Below are positions 49,111-60,888 of a stretch of 64,000 nucleotides of DNA, one piece after another. Positions within the stretch are counted from its first letter, which is position 1, and the number at the start of each line of letters is the position of its first letter. The translations under genes and the position numbers were made by a program. Source of the stretch: Turnera subulata (taxonomy: Eukaryota; Streptophyta; Magnoliopsida; Malpighiales; Passifloraceae); assembly GCA_028386065.3 (NCBI GenBank), contig JAKUCV010002523.1, positions 23,900 to 87,899 on the forward strand, written 5' to 3'. Below the pieces are notes generated by a model. The model saw nothing but the letters and a program-made list of their open reading frames with translations. It made no database searches and was not told the DNA's origin.

Positions 49111-49818
49111 TCGGCTCAAGGAAGCAAGTGGGGTCCAGTCGACAACACCCCAGCCCATGTGGGCCCATGTCGACATATCTCTTAAGTTTTATTTAGGTTA
49201 ATTTCGGCATGGTTTAATTAGTTAGATTTAAGTTTGGGCTTTAGTTAATTAGTTTGGGCTATTGTTGTTGGGGTTTATTTGAGTTCGATTCAATGTTGGA
49301 TTCACTTAAAACCTAGTTGATTTCGGGTTAGAATAGGTGTCAAACTTGGACTCAAAGTCAAAATCCAATTTGACTAGGATTTGGGATTGATGCCGAATTA
49401 GGGTTAGGGATTTAGTATAAATAGGGAGTCTTTTCTATTGATTTCGACATGACTATTTTGAGAGAATAAAATTGCCTTTGAGGTTTTCTTTGATTGTGGA
49501 TTCAATCGTGATCGAGAGTGGATTCTCTTGGTTTTATATTAGGGTTTGAGTTTACTTATCAATTTTCTTGCTTGTGGCGTTTATTCAATTCCTTGTGATT
49601 CTAATCCCTTTGTTGCCTATTCCTTAATTGAGTCTAGGAGGTGAAGAACAGAATTGCTAAAACCTATTGTTGTGTATCTACTTCTTTGTTGTCTAATCCG
49701 ATGCAGAGATTAGGAGGTGAAGGAGACTTACACGGCGAGTTTGATTGAGATTGACGATCGGGACAATCAGATAGTTACGGAGGTAGAACTAGTGAATTCT
49801 AGGGCTGTTGCCGTATCA
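48921..49818 (+). repeat. 3' LTR of the outer gypsy element
   Basis: 898 bp, direct copy of 37384-38319. It is preceded by the purine tract 'gaggagggagggaa' (48907-48920). Its first 190 bp are coding, forming the end of pol. Confidence 0.93.
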
Positions 49819-49823
49819 CTGAG

Positions 49824-50760
49824 TCTCTAATTGCAAATTTACCTTCTTTACAAGAATATATTGTAGCTATGCACAAAAAAAAAATGAATATATTGTAGCT
49901 TCAGAACCAATACCTTAATTATTTTGTTATTCATGGAGGAATGTAATTGGTGTTCCATATATAATATAATCCATTATCCACTATAACACAAAAATGGAAG
50001 TGGCCAGCCTTTTTGTCCTCCTCTCTATCTCTCATTGAAATAGAGAATTGTAACATAGTCTGATCTTTGCGATACCAGAAACCAACAACATCCATTATTG
50101 TTCTGTTTCTTATTAGGTGCGGGGCTCCTATATTTTGGAAGGTTTGTGAAACATGGGGCGCGCACGAATAGGAAGGAAACATTGTACTAACAAGATCGTG
50201 GGTGTCTTGTGTTTCTGTCTTAAAATAACCTTCTTTGCCAGCCTTCCAAAGCCTCTCCATCACTTTTCTCTCCATTTTCTACGGTGAGTCAAAACAGAAA
50301 GGCACACCTCATCTTTGCTATTGCTTAACTAAAACTACCAGAACAACGTCTACCTTCTCTGTAGGCCGTAGCTGGGTGGTTGTTTCTGCAAAGCCTTTTC
50401 AATCTGTAAAGGAACTTCCAGCTTCAGGGTTTTGGTTTAGATAAAACCCAGCTTTCCTACCCCACAGCCACGGTTTTACCATATATATATATAAAAAAAA
50501 AAAAAAAATTAGCTAGCTATACCAGATCACATATTTCCTTTGACACTTTCTGTTCCGGAATAGATATTAGTTTGTTTTATTTGATTGTTGGAAGGTTATA
50601 ACGATCAAGGACCAAGCTTGTACGTGGGGCTTGCGTATTAATATCCCACGACATAATTGCAGAAGTTGTGTAATTCTGAAGAATACCAAGTGAATAGATT
50701 TATTTTGTGTACGTGCATCAATAGATCAATAGATTTAAACCAATTCACCGTTCTCGAGAA
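49824..50760. other. Intergenic region and promoter of the first PBL gene
   Basis: No gene recognised. A minus-strand frame of 114 codons at 49931-50275 has no domain and no supporting context. The leader of the kinase gene lies at the right end. Confidence 0.5.
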
Positions 50761-52760
50761 ATGAGTTGCTTTGCCTGTTTTTCTTCTCATGAGAAGAAAG
50801 CAACCAAGAAAAACAGAAGAGGGCAGCTGCCTCTATCCCCTCCTCAAAGAGAACACCAATTTACACCAGCACCTGCAGTAGAGATACGGCAAGGTAAATA
50901 TATCTGTCTTATATATAAAAATCTTTGTCCTACCTTTTCCTGTTAGAATTCAAGGTTGCAAAGTTTCGTGTTTGGTTTCTTAATTACCAAATAAGGCCCA
51001 TTGAACCCTTCATTTGGCATGTGCAGAGAATCATAAACCAATAGCACGACCTGAATCCAACATTAATTATAACAGCAAGGATACAGCAGCCATCAGAGAA
51101 GTTGATAATAAAAATATTGCAGCACAAACTTTTGCATTCCGCGAACTGGCGACGGCCACCAAGAATTTCCGACGTGAATGCCTGATTGGTGAAGGTGGAT
51201 TTGGACGGGTTTACAAGGGCAAAATTGAGAAAAGCGGCCAGGTATTAATTATTCATTTGTAAACTTTCTTTTGTATTCTTGTTAAATAATTCGTATGGAA
51301 CAGCAGAAAGAAAAACTTGAGGTGCCACGACATTAATATGTTCTTTGTGGGTTCAGGTTGTGGCCGTGAAGCAACTTGACAGGAATGGCTTGCAAGGAAA
51401 CAGAGAGTTCCTGGTTGAGGTGTTGATGTTGAGCCTCTTGCACCATCACAATCTAGTAAACCTTATAGGATATTGTGCTGATGGAGATCAAAGACTTCTG
51501 GTGTATGAGTACATGCCAATGGGATCTCTTGAAGACCATTTACTAGGTATAATGCTACATCTATTCCATTTCATTCTTTCTGGAATGTTTCATTAGATGG
51601 AAACAGTTTTTGCTTGCCATTTCGACTATTAAAATCCACAGCATTTTTATGCTTAGTGGAAAGAACCGAATTAGTTTTGAGGAATTGAAGTTTCAGAAGA
51701 GCTTAATGAAGTTCCCCTGAACTAACCACATTTTGATTGTTCTTTTCAGATCTTTCACCGAAGCAAAAGCCTTTAGATTGGGCCACAAGAATGAAAATAG
51801 CATTAGGTGCTGCAAAAGGTTTAGAGTATTTGCATGATACAGCCAGTCCACCGGTTATATACCGGGATCTGAAATCATCTAACATTTTGCTGGACAATTT
51901 CTTCAATGCAAAGCTCTCTGATTTTGGCCTAGCCAAACTTGGACCTGTTGGCGACAAGTCACATGTATCTTCAAGGGTCATGGGAACTTATGGCTACTGT
52001 GCCCCAGAGTATCAAAGAACAGGTCAGCTTACTGTCAAGTCAGATGTATACAGTTTCGGTGTAGTTTTGCTGGAATTAATCAGTGGAAGGAGGGCCATTG
52101 ACACTACAAAATCAAACGAGGAACAAAACCTAGTTGCTTGGGTAAGTTACCTGCCACATTTTCCTCCCTCTTTATATTCATGTGTTAACATTAGCAACCA
52201 TGAAAAATCTACTCTGTTGGTCTGTTGCAAAACATCAGATGATGAAATCTGACAACACTTTTATATGCAACTGCTAATGTCTAAGGCATTGGACACCTCA
52301 AATGCTATCTGACATTCATTTCTAGCAAAATACATGAGGAAGATTTTATTCCTATGCATGCTGGAACTTAATTTTGTATTATTCTGAGCAGGCACAACCA
52401 GTGTTCAAGGAACCAAGCCGGTTCCCGGAACTTGCGGATCCACTTCTACGCGGTGAATTCCCTGTTAGATGCTTAAACCAAGCCGTGGCGGTGGCTGCAA
52501 TGTGTCTACAGGAGGAAGCAGCAGCTAGGCCTTTGATCAGCGATGTGGTGAGTGCCCTCAACTTCCTTGGAGATGGTGAAGGGATGCCTGCTCCACTCCC
52601 AGTTCCACCACAACCTAATGAGGAAAGCGTCAAAACTGGGGACAAGGAAACCTGTCAGGATGAAGAAGGCATAAGAGCACGCCAACGAGCCGTGGCGGAA
52701 GCGATAGAATGGGGTGCCAATTCAAGGGATGTACAAGCACAGAAAGCTACCACTCATTGA
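50761..52760 (+). CDS. Receptor-like cytoplasmic kinase, RLCK-VII / PBL family (PBL23-26 type)
   Basis: Five exons: 50761-50893, 51027-51241, 51357-51546, 51750-52141, 52392-52760; 432 aa, all GT-AG, phases agree. A Ser/Thr kinase with P-loop '[12 protein letters not shown]' (99-110), ATP-binding K121, catalytic 'YRDLKSSN' (D219), 'DFG' (D237) and activation/P+1 loop '[19 protein letters not shown]'. The Tyr-Arg-Asp form and '[17 protein letters not shown]' are hallmarks of PBS1-like kinases, which relay signals from plasma-membrane immune and developmental receptors. The N-terminus MSCFACF lacks Gly2, so no myristoylation is expected; Cys3 and Cys6 suit S-acylation. A C-terminal tail of about 60 residues follows the kinase domain. 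It forms a tandem pair with the gene at 54772. Confidence 0.95.
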
Positions 52761-53624
52761 TCAACTAATACAATTCTTCCCGAGCTAACTACAGGATATA
52801 ACAATGCGGTTCTTGATTCTAACAGCTCCATCCTGGGCACATATCTTTCATTCTTTAACTTGTAAACAAGGATACATGCTGCTACATATGTGTACTGTTA
52901 TAAAGGAAAAAAGAAATGATCGAGGATCTTTCCAATAGTTCATTAATGATTGTTCTAATTCATTATTAATTCTCTATATTTGCTCATTTGCGGGAATATG
53001 ATATATGCTACCAGGCGTGTGAATTTTCAACTCACATGTATAAAGCTAATTAAAGCAATGCGTTTTCCCAGCTGAGCGAACTTGAGATCCTGATTAATTA
53101 GTGAAAACCTCCGTTCTAAATTCAGAAGGAAAAAAAAAAAAACACCATGGTATTGGTACCCCATAGTCCATGGATGACAATAATAAGCTTATTTGTGAAA
53201 GGAAAAGCGCGCGTGATTGATCTACTTATCCAAAAAACCAAAGACAGGCGTGATAGTTCAAGAAAATGTTAGAACACTATGTATGTCCGCGACACAATAT
53301 AATTAATCACAACGAATAAACGATTTCCACGAGACACTTCAAGACAGGCCCCAAAGTAACATGCCGAAATGGGCCATTTTGAGAATTTGACCCTAATCTA
53401 TCAATATCATGTGAGAACAGCACCACCAAATGAGCAACCCAACATGCATAAGTTGTTCAAAAAAGTTTCTAACTTGTTTAGATAAACGGATTCGTGAAAT
53501 CAAAAAATGCAGTTTACTGGCCAACCCAATATTTGTAAATTCATAATCCGATTAATATACAATCTATTTAATATTTATGACCACGATTACTAAAATCATC
53601 TAAAACTATTTTCATAGATGTTTT
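52761..53624. other. 3' UTR of first PBL gene and spacer
   Basis: The first 200 bp or so are likely 3' UTR. No further gene, RNA or repeat recognised before the LINE tail. Confidence 0.5.
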
Positions 53625-53639
53625 AAAATATTATTATAT

Positions 53640-53902
53640 GCTTATCCAAGGCGATTAGAGCTTTACTACAGCGAGAGCGGGTTGTTCATTTGCACCACAT
53701 CTATCGGGAAGCTAATGGCATGGCGGATTGGCTTGCGAATTTTGGATTTTCACGGTCTGTCTGTAGGTTTACATTATTTGGAGTACCCACCTGTGGGTTG
53801 TTTAGAACTTTTAAAGTTTGATTTGTTTGGTGCGGCTCCGCCGCGTTTCTGTCCCTCTTCAACTTAATAATATAAAGGCTATGAGCCTCCCTGTTTGATA
53901 AA
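53640..53902 (+). mobile_element. Severely 5'-truncated LINE (263 bp): end of RNase H and 3' UTR
   Basis: Flanked by a perfect 15-bp duplication, AAAATATTATTATAT (53625-53639 and 53903-53917). It encodes the last 60 or so residues of LINE ORF2 RNase H ('IYREANGMADWLANFGF'), a stop near 53823, then a short 3' UTR ending 'gcctccctgtttgat' plus A-run. The 3' end differs from those of the other two LINEs here, so it is a third family. Confidence 0.85.
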
Positions 53903-53917
53903 AAAATATTATTATAT

Positions 53918-54771
53918 TATGTACTAAATTTTATAATTTTATTTAATTATGGGAAAAAGTAATTGTATAATAGGTATAACGCGGCGTTATATAAATGGTC
54001 AAAACCAATAACCAACTCTTTTTTACAATCCGCTTATCCTTTCCAAATAATACATACTTATCATTTACCTTAAGCTAGGTTTCATATGATACAGGATTTA
54101 ATGTTTTTACCCTAAAATTATACTAACTTCCCTGCCACAGAATATGCATGTAAAGATTTTGACATCCAGCAAACGAAATCAGTAAAAGTTGCTCAGCCAT
54201 TAAATTATATTTGGCAGTTTTTAGCTTTCGGTTATTTTTTCTTAACTAAAAAAAAGAGACAACGTAACGTATATATAGAGATGTAGTGTCATTACTTGTC
54301 ACCCATGCAGCTCAAGGTTTAAGGTAGTGGATGCCCTGGATAACCCTCCCGATAGCTAGGAGGAGAAAACAACCGGGCCGGGAGAGTTTGGTTTAGTTAA
54401 TCCAGCATCATTACCTGAAACCCAGTATCTAATTGTAAGAACATATCTATATCGAGCTGTGAGAACCATATTTTCTTTCTCCGTTTCTCTTTATATATAG
54501 TCACAATTTTCCAATTCCATAGATAGGATTCCTCGGTTTTAGCTGGACAGATTAACCTCAGCATTTTGTTTATTGGATTTCTTGTGTGCCAATTCTTGCC
54601 ATAGCAATTACATATTAATTGCTGGAGTGGAGGAGTTGAAGCATTGGAAAAAAAAAAAAAATCAAGTTATAAACCTTCGATTGCAACAAGCCAGGACGAG
54701 GGGAGAACTTTAATTTGATCAACAGATCAAAGGTTCTTGATCGAATCCAAACGTTGTTATTAATTTAAAAG
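53918..54771. other. Spacer and promoter of the second PBL gene
   Basis: No gene recognised. A TATA-like 'tttatatatag' lies at about 54491-54501, about 280 bp upstream of the ATG. A long A-run at 54648-54660 is in the presumed leader. Confidence 0.45.
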
Positions 54772-56411
54772 ATGAGTTGCTTTGCCTGTTTTTCGTCTGA
54801 AGATAAGAAAGAAGCCAAGAGAGATAGACTTAGAGACCAGGAATCTGCGTCTCCTCATCGTAATGAGCACCATCGTGTAGCAGCATCACCTCCAAGGGAG
54901 ACCCGCCAAGGTAATTTATTGATTCTATACAGTTTGTCCAAGAAAGCTCATAAGAATCATCATCGTCAGATTTGCATTGATTTTCTCATTCGAGATAGCG
55001 GGCCCATTAATTGACTTTTTTGTGCAGAGAATTACAACAACAGGGAGGCACCTGAATCTAATATTGATGACAACAACAACATCACCACCAAAGAAGCTCA
55101 CAACAACCAGATAGCAGCACAAAGTTTTGCATTCCGCGAATTGGCCGCGGCCACCAAGAATTTCAGACAGGAAAGCCTGATTGGTGAAGGTGGATTCGGA
55201 AGAGTTTATAAGGGAAAACTTGAGAAAAGCGGACAGGTAAATCATTCATGAACTCACACCTTATTCTCTTATCTTACAGGTTTGATGTAGAACGTTGTGG
55301 AAATTATGCAGAAGGAAAAAAAAAAAAAAAAAAAAAAGACCAGGTTTCTATAATGACATTTGGTTCAATTTGGTTCAGGTTGTGGCGGTGAAGCAACTCG
55401 ACAGGAATGGTTTGCAAGGAAATGAAGAGTTTCTTAATGAGGTTTTGATGCTGAGTAATTTGCACCATCACAATCTAGTAAATCTTATTGGATATTGTGC
55501 TGATGGTGAACAGAGACTTCTGGTGTACGAGTATATGCCATTGGGATCTCTTGAAGATCATCTCCTAGGTAAATATACATTGCATATATGAAATCGCTTT
55601 CTTTTTTCTTTTTGGGTCATTTTAAAATGTAAGAACAAGAACATAACAATTGATTAACACTGCAGTTTTTCTTCATTTCTTTTTCCAGAACTTTCAACAC
55701 ACACAAAGCCTTTGGATTGGTTCACGAGAATGAAAATAGCACTAGGTGCTGCAAAAGGTTTACAATACTTGCATGAAGAGGCAGACCCTCCAGTCATATA
55801 CCGCGACCTAAAATCATCTAATATCCTTCTGGACAACTTCTTCAATGCAAAACTGTCTGATTTTGGACTAGCCAAACTTGGACCTCTTGGGGAAAAATCA
55901 CATGTATCTTCCAGGGTTATGGGAACATACGGTTACTGTGCCCCAGAATACCAAAGAACAGGTCAACTTACGGCCAAGTCAGATATATACAGTTTTGGTG
56001 TGGTTCTACTGGAGTTAGTCACAGGAAGAAGGGCCATTGACACCTCAAGATCAACCGAGGAGGAAAATCTAATTACATGGGTAAGTCGATGTATAGCCTA
56101 GCTATTAATTTAAAAGAAATATGAAGATGAGTTTGAATGAAGAAGTTCTTCTTCTGACAAAGCTGATTGTTTGCAAAATATATATGTATCCTGAGCAGGC
56201 ACAACCAATATTCAGGGATCCAAGCAGGTACCCAGAATTGGCTGATCCACTTCTAGATGGAAATTTTCCCACTAGAAGCTTAAACGAAGCAGTTGCTGTT
56301 GCATCCATGTGTCTACAAGAAGAAGCATCAGCTCGCCCTTTAATTGGCGATGTGGTAAATGCTCTCAGTTTCATTGAAGAAGAACAAGATATTGGTTCAT
56401 CATCTGATTAA
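54772..56411 (+). CDS. Receptor-like cytoplasmic kinase, PBL family, tandem paralogue with shortened C-terminus
   Basis: Five exons: 54772-54910, 55028-55236, 55379-55568, 55689-56080, 56199-56411; 380 aa. Exons 3 and 4 have exactly the lengths of the neighbouring gene (190 and 392 nt), and junctions fall at the same codons, so the pair arose by tandem duplication. Kinase residues are intact: '[12 protein letters not shown]', K121, D219 in 'YRDLKSSN', D237 in 'DFG', and the same activation loop. The N-terminus MSCFACFSS keeps both Cys. The protein stops 52 residues earlier than its neighbour, just after the kinase domain, and sequence resembling the neighbour's tail lies beyond the stop. Probably functional as a kinase. 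Confidence 0.94.
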
Positions 56412-57489
56412 TGCATGACACAAAAGGAAGAAACTTTTTCAGGATGAAGAACATAATAAAATGTAAGAGAACTGCAGTACCAGCCGAGGCTGAAGCCCTA
56501 GAATAGGGATGTAGAGTCAAGGCTTGTTACCGCTGAATCTGAGGTTACAATTGATACGGGCTGGATACACATGTACCAATTCTGGTCACATTCTTTTATT
56601 CTTTATATTCTTTGACCTCTCTTCTGTGTAATGCAACAGATGTTGCTGGGTTCTGCTGGTGCATGTGCTATGTAATACATACATGGATATTTTTTTATCC
56701 ATTGAAAATAAGAAAAGGAAACGGTTGAGAGTTTTTTGCCTTTCATGAATGTTCATCTACAATTTACTCGAGTGATCATTCTGAAAAAGATGGTGCTGGG
56801 TAGTTTTCCCAATGATGATGATATGGACAAATTAATGCCATTATAACAACCTGTTATGTCCAGTTGACAATTTTATATTCTAAAAAGATTAAAATATAAA
56901 ATAACATTCGTTTCTTTATTCATTTTATATTTCTATCCCCATTCGTTATTAACAAAATTCATGAATCAAAACCTCTTTTCTTTTCTTTTTTTTTCCTACC
57001 CTTGTACTCTTTCTTCATAGTTCTACTTCTACCAATGTTTTCTCCAATTTGGCAAGCCACAAACACCAAAAATAACTGACACGCCACCAGGTAACATGAG
57101 AAAGGAAAATCATGTCTACAATTCCTTTCGATTCCACCAGCTACCAGCGTGATAACAGCATGTGATAGGTAAAAAACACTGCTGCATGAGCCATGAAATG
57201 GAAATTCACAACCAAAATAATCCATTGGGCACCTTGTCATGAAATGAGAGAACCATCGAGGAACAAATTGAAACTTAAATTGTACAGTACACCGTTATCG
57301 CTCAAAGATTCCAAATTACATAGGCCCGCAGCCAATTTGAAGGCCTAAAATGAATTCAACAGCTTGTGTTCACCAGTGTAGATGAAATATGATGGGAAAA
57401 GTTTCAGCGTATTGGAGGTTAACAACACCACATTTGACAAGCGATAGTAAGACCGCGACCACTACTGTGATATTATCCCCCCTCCATGT
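56412..57489. other. Convergent intergenic region with a decayed kinase tail
   Basis: 56443-56525 resembles the last coding segment of the first PBL gene ('caggatgaagaa...', '...gagatag/gaatgggg...') but has stops in all frames. The rest holds the 3' UTRs of the PBL gene and the minus-strand isopeptidase gene. Nothing else recognised. Confidence 0.55.
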
Positions 57490-59307
57490 CTAACTATTTT
57501 GTACGGTGATATTATTTGCAGTCCCGTATCTTTGCATTACTCTCTTAGTTGCAAGAGCTGCAGCCTCACTTGCCCGCAAAGTGCCAGTCGCCATGATTGC
57601 AGCAAATTCACGAGAAATCTCCTCCTGCACCTTGCTGCGTGCATCTCCAAGAGGGTCTCTATTAACCCCATTCACCTTCTCCGCAGGTTTAGCAGCAGAA
57701 GGCGCTGAAGTCTCTGCTGAGCCAGGTTTCTCAGTTTTTGTGTCTGCGGTTCTCGCTTTATTGTTGGACTCCTTGGCAGCAGACTGTGTTGTCGCAGGAG
57801 GCTGGGTCACAGCAGTAGGCATAAATTGTGGAACTTGTGGCACAGCTCCAGCTTTCATTGTTGTCTCTAGATTTTGTATCATGGGCACTACAATGTAGAA
57901 CAGCATCATATTAGAAACAGCACACAGCATATTCTAAAGTAATGAGAAACATTCTGCAGATGAATTACTGGGTTTAGAGAAAGAAATATAGCTTCTATTC
58001 CAACGATAGAATCAAGTAAACAATAACTAATCAAGGCAAAACATTAGCTTATCAATCATCAAGCAGCCAACAATATTTTTCAAGCTCAAACCATTTTAAC
58101 AAAGCCCATGAAAAGCTTCAAAAGACTTCAATGTATTCACCAGCAGTCTAGCATACTCCACGCATAGAAAATAAACAAGGCAGATACAGTAACGTAAGCC
58201 AGTAAAGATGGATAGCAACTCACTGAAAAGAGGACCCATTGGACTGCTCAGGACTTCGTTAGGAAGCTCAAGAATATAATCAGGAATTGTAGCACCCACC
58301 AAAAATTGAGCTACCTCATTGCTGAAGTTATTACAATTGTGAGTAAGCAATTGATAGGTCTCAGCCGTGTACCGGGGACTAATCTCCTGCAGGTACATTT
58401 CAAATACATCCTGGGGCACATGTGTGACACCCAAATCTACAGCCTTCAGTGGCCTCCCATATGGAGTCGTTCCAATAGGGGCACTCTGAATCCCACCACT
58501 AAAGTAGTATTCTTTACCATACACTGCTACTCCTGTGTGCCTGCAGCAAACAAGAATTGAGTATTCCTAACAGCAGAAGGAAGTCTACATAACCATTAAA
58601 TCACACAAAGGTAATAAAGATGACATAAAACCCAAGCGCATATAATGAAGTCAGAATCTATATCATCGCTAATCACGTGAAAACAGCAAAACCGCATGGG
58701 CCAGGCTAACAATGGAAGCAGATAAAATCTTATGATGACCAACTAACTTCAAAATCAATGCCGAAAAAGATAAAGATTCGGCAGGATCAAATCAAACATC
58801 GCACTTGCACAATTTCATATTAGGCAAACAGCAAAGCATAAGCAACTATTCAGAATGGAACACAAGTTGTTCTGTGAAGAAGGCACAAAGCCAACTTCAA
58901 GCGAAAGCAGACAACCTAATCCTTGTTACTAGTAGAAGATGTGCATTCCTCCCACATCATCAGAAACGGGACCAAGTTTCACATGATCAATAACATCCAT
59001 TTAAATTATAAGATTCTGTTTTTTTGTCTTCTCTCAGCTAGATTTTGCAGTGGAAACGTATAATACTGACCAGATACCGTCGATAACCTTTCCCAAAAGA
59101 GAAGCCGAGAGCTGGCGTGCCAATCCTTGGCTGAGATCATAAACGTTCAGGGTAACCTTGTAACCCTCCTGCCACCAAATTCAAAACCCCATTCAGATAA
59201 GCAACACACATAACAAACGCCGTTAATTCCAAGAATCTACAAAGATCCCCGTCATTACAACAGAACAACATATGTCATAACAGACAACATTCCACTACCT
59301 CGGCCAT
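57490..59307 (-). CDS. PPPDE/DeSI-type cysteine isopeptidase
   Basis: Four exons on the minus strand: 59299-59307, 59071-59168, 58224-58540, 57490-57887; 273 aa, GT-AG introns, phases agree. Exon 1 codes only Met-Ala-Glu. The PPPDE papain-like fold spans about residues 6-140, with catalytic H37 ('[17 protein letters not shown]') and C105 ('[17 protein letters not shown]'). Animal relatives (DeSI-1/2) remove SUMO or ubiquitin and thioester-linked lipids; the plant substrate is not known. The C-terminal half (about 145-270) is Ala/Pro/Thr-rich, then a helical segment with '[34 protein letters not shown]'-like features. From memory this matches Arabidopsis AT3G07090. A 5' UTR intron upstream of 59307 is possible. 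Confidence 0.92.
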
Positions 59308-60888
59308 CTCCGACAATCTACCGCCAAAAATCGAATCCCAACAATCCCACCAGCAGTTTCAAAAATCCTGTAAAAGCAACGACCACCATTAACAAACCAA
59401 TCCATAATTACATCAAACTGAAACACACGGCCAATTCAAACCCAGAAAAAAAGAAAAGAGCAATGAACGTATAAATCGGGTTCTAGAAGCTTTCATCTGC
59501 CAATCCAATGGAAGCAGAAACACTTTACACAAAGAAAGATTAGATATTTCTCCAGTTAAAGTAATGCAGATCTAATTAACTAAATCGGGTAAGGGAGTGG
59601 AAAAGAAGCGCAGATACCTAAAAGGATGGGAACAAAAAGAGAGATTTCTTGCACTTGCGGAAACGAATAGGAGCCAGGAAAAAAAAAACAAAGGAATTTG
59701 TTACGCGTGAAAGAAAACGAAGCCAAAGGAGGGAAGTTTTTATAAGTGGTTGGGGAAGGGGATTGGGCCCCAAGATCCCTCCTCCTTGCAAACGAGTACC
59801 ACTTCGGCTTGAAGACACAAAAGTGTTCGACTCTTCCTTCTCTCTTTTTCCCTTCACCGTACTTCTATGACCTTCTAGAACCTCCCTTTCCAGTCATATT
59901 CGGACACGTGTCCCGCATGGTTGGGAACTCAATACTTCTCGACTTCCTCGGTCGGTTGTTTTTTTTTTTTTCCCTGTCTTTTCTGGATTTCTCTTTTGTT
60001 TTTTAGTTCTTTTTTTTTTCCCCCATTTTCGGCTATTTCGGTTTTGGAATTTTGGATAAGAAAAAAAAAACCCCAAAAATCTCACTCTTTTCTTTTCCAT
60101 CAAAAGTTACAGCCAAACCGCCGCCCGCCCTGTAAACACAATTTTTTTTTGTTTTCCTTCATCATGTCACGTCAGGCCTGCAATCTTGCGGCAAGCGGTC
60201 AACAATAGTCAGTAGCATCCTTCTGCAAGTTACGCATGATAAACATTTTTTAAAATTGGTTATAATACATTAAACGTATAATGAAACATTAGTTTATCTC
60301 AATTATTTGTGAGATCTCTTGATGCACCTCTCTTTACATTATAAAAAAGTTGTACTTTTTGGACTGGGGAAAAAAAATGTAATCTTGGGAATCTTCAACT
60401 TGCCAATCTCTCCCTCAAAATCGACTATTAACAACAAAAACTAAATTAATGATTGAAAAATTCCAACCTGAACAACCCATGCGGAAGTTTTTTTTTTGTT
60501 TGTTTGTCTCGGTGTACCGAACTGAGTTGAAGTGAACTCGACCGTATTTTTTGGGTGGATTGCTTGTGAATAGCTCGTCCAAACACGTGCGTTTTTTCAA
60601 AGATAAATTAGCAAAACAAAAATTAAGAAAAAAAAGAACAATAGGAAATATTCCATTCCTAATCGAATACTTACAATTTTGAAAACATAAAAGTGATTAC
60701 TGATGTTGATTTGTGGCTGGCAACTTTTGAGTTTGGGTGTTGATTAGCTCCATCGTCAACAAAGCTCCTAACATTCGTCGCGCATGTGTTGGGCACTAGT
60801 GTGGAGTTCATTTCGTGAGCATGAAATCCAGGACTTCAACTCCATAACACAGCACATTCAGAACTATCTTATCACGCAATAGAATATA
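59308..60888. other. Leader and promoter of the isopeptidase gene, then intergenic
   Basis: The 59308-59700 part probably holds the 5' leader and promoter, read on the minus strand. Beyond it are T-rich tracts (59958-60020, 60139-60150) and no recognisable gene up to the LTR. Confidence 0.5.

Larger units (their letters stand above)
37384..49818 (+). mobile_element. Ty3/gypsy LTR retrotransposon (outer element of a nest)
   Basis: Two direct LTRs (37384-38319 and 48921-49818) flank gag and pol read left to right. Both begin TGATGCAAG and end GCCGTATCA. Flanks are CTGTG (37379-37383) and CTGAG (49819-49823), an imperfect 5-bp duplication. Order gag - protease - RT - RNase H - integrase is that of Ty3/gypsy. 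The RT is interrupted by about 5.2 kb of foreign retroelement sequence (41548-46771). Without it the element is about 7.2 kb. Several stops and frameshifts make it non-autonomous now. Confidence 0.92.

Noticed and set aside
49931..50275. 114-codon minus-strand ORF next to the gypsy LTR
   Set aside because: No domain, no introns or promoter signals seen, and it overlaps the likely promoter region of the kinase gene; left unannotated.
57506..57898. 130-codon plus-strand ORF
   Set aside because: Exact antisense shadow of the last exon of the isopeptidase gene.
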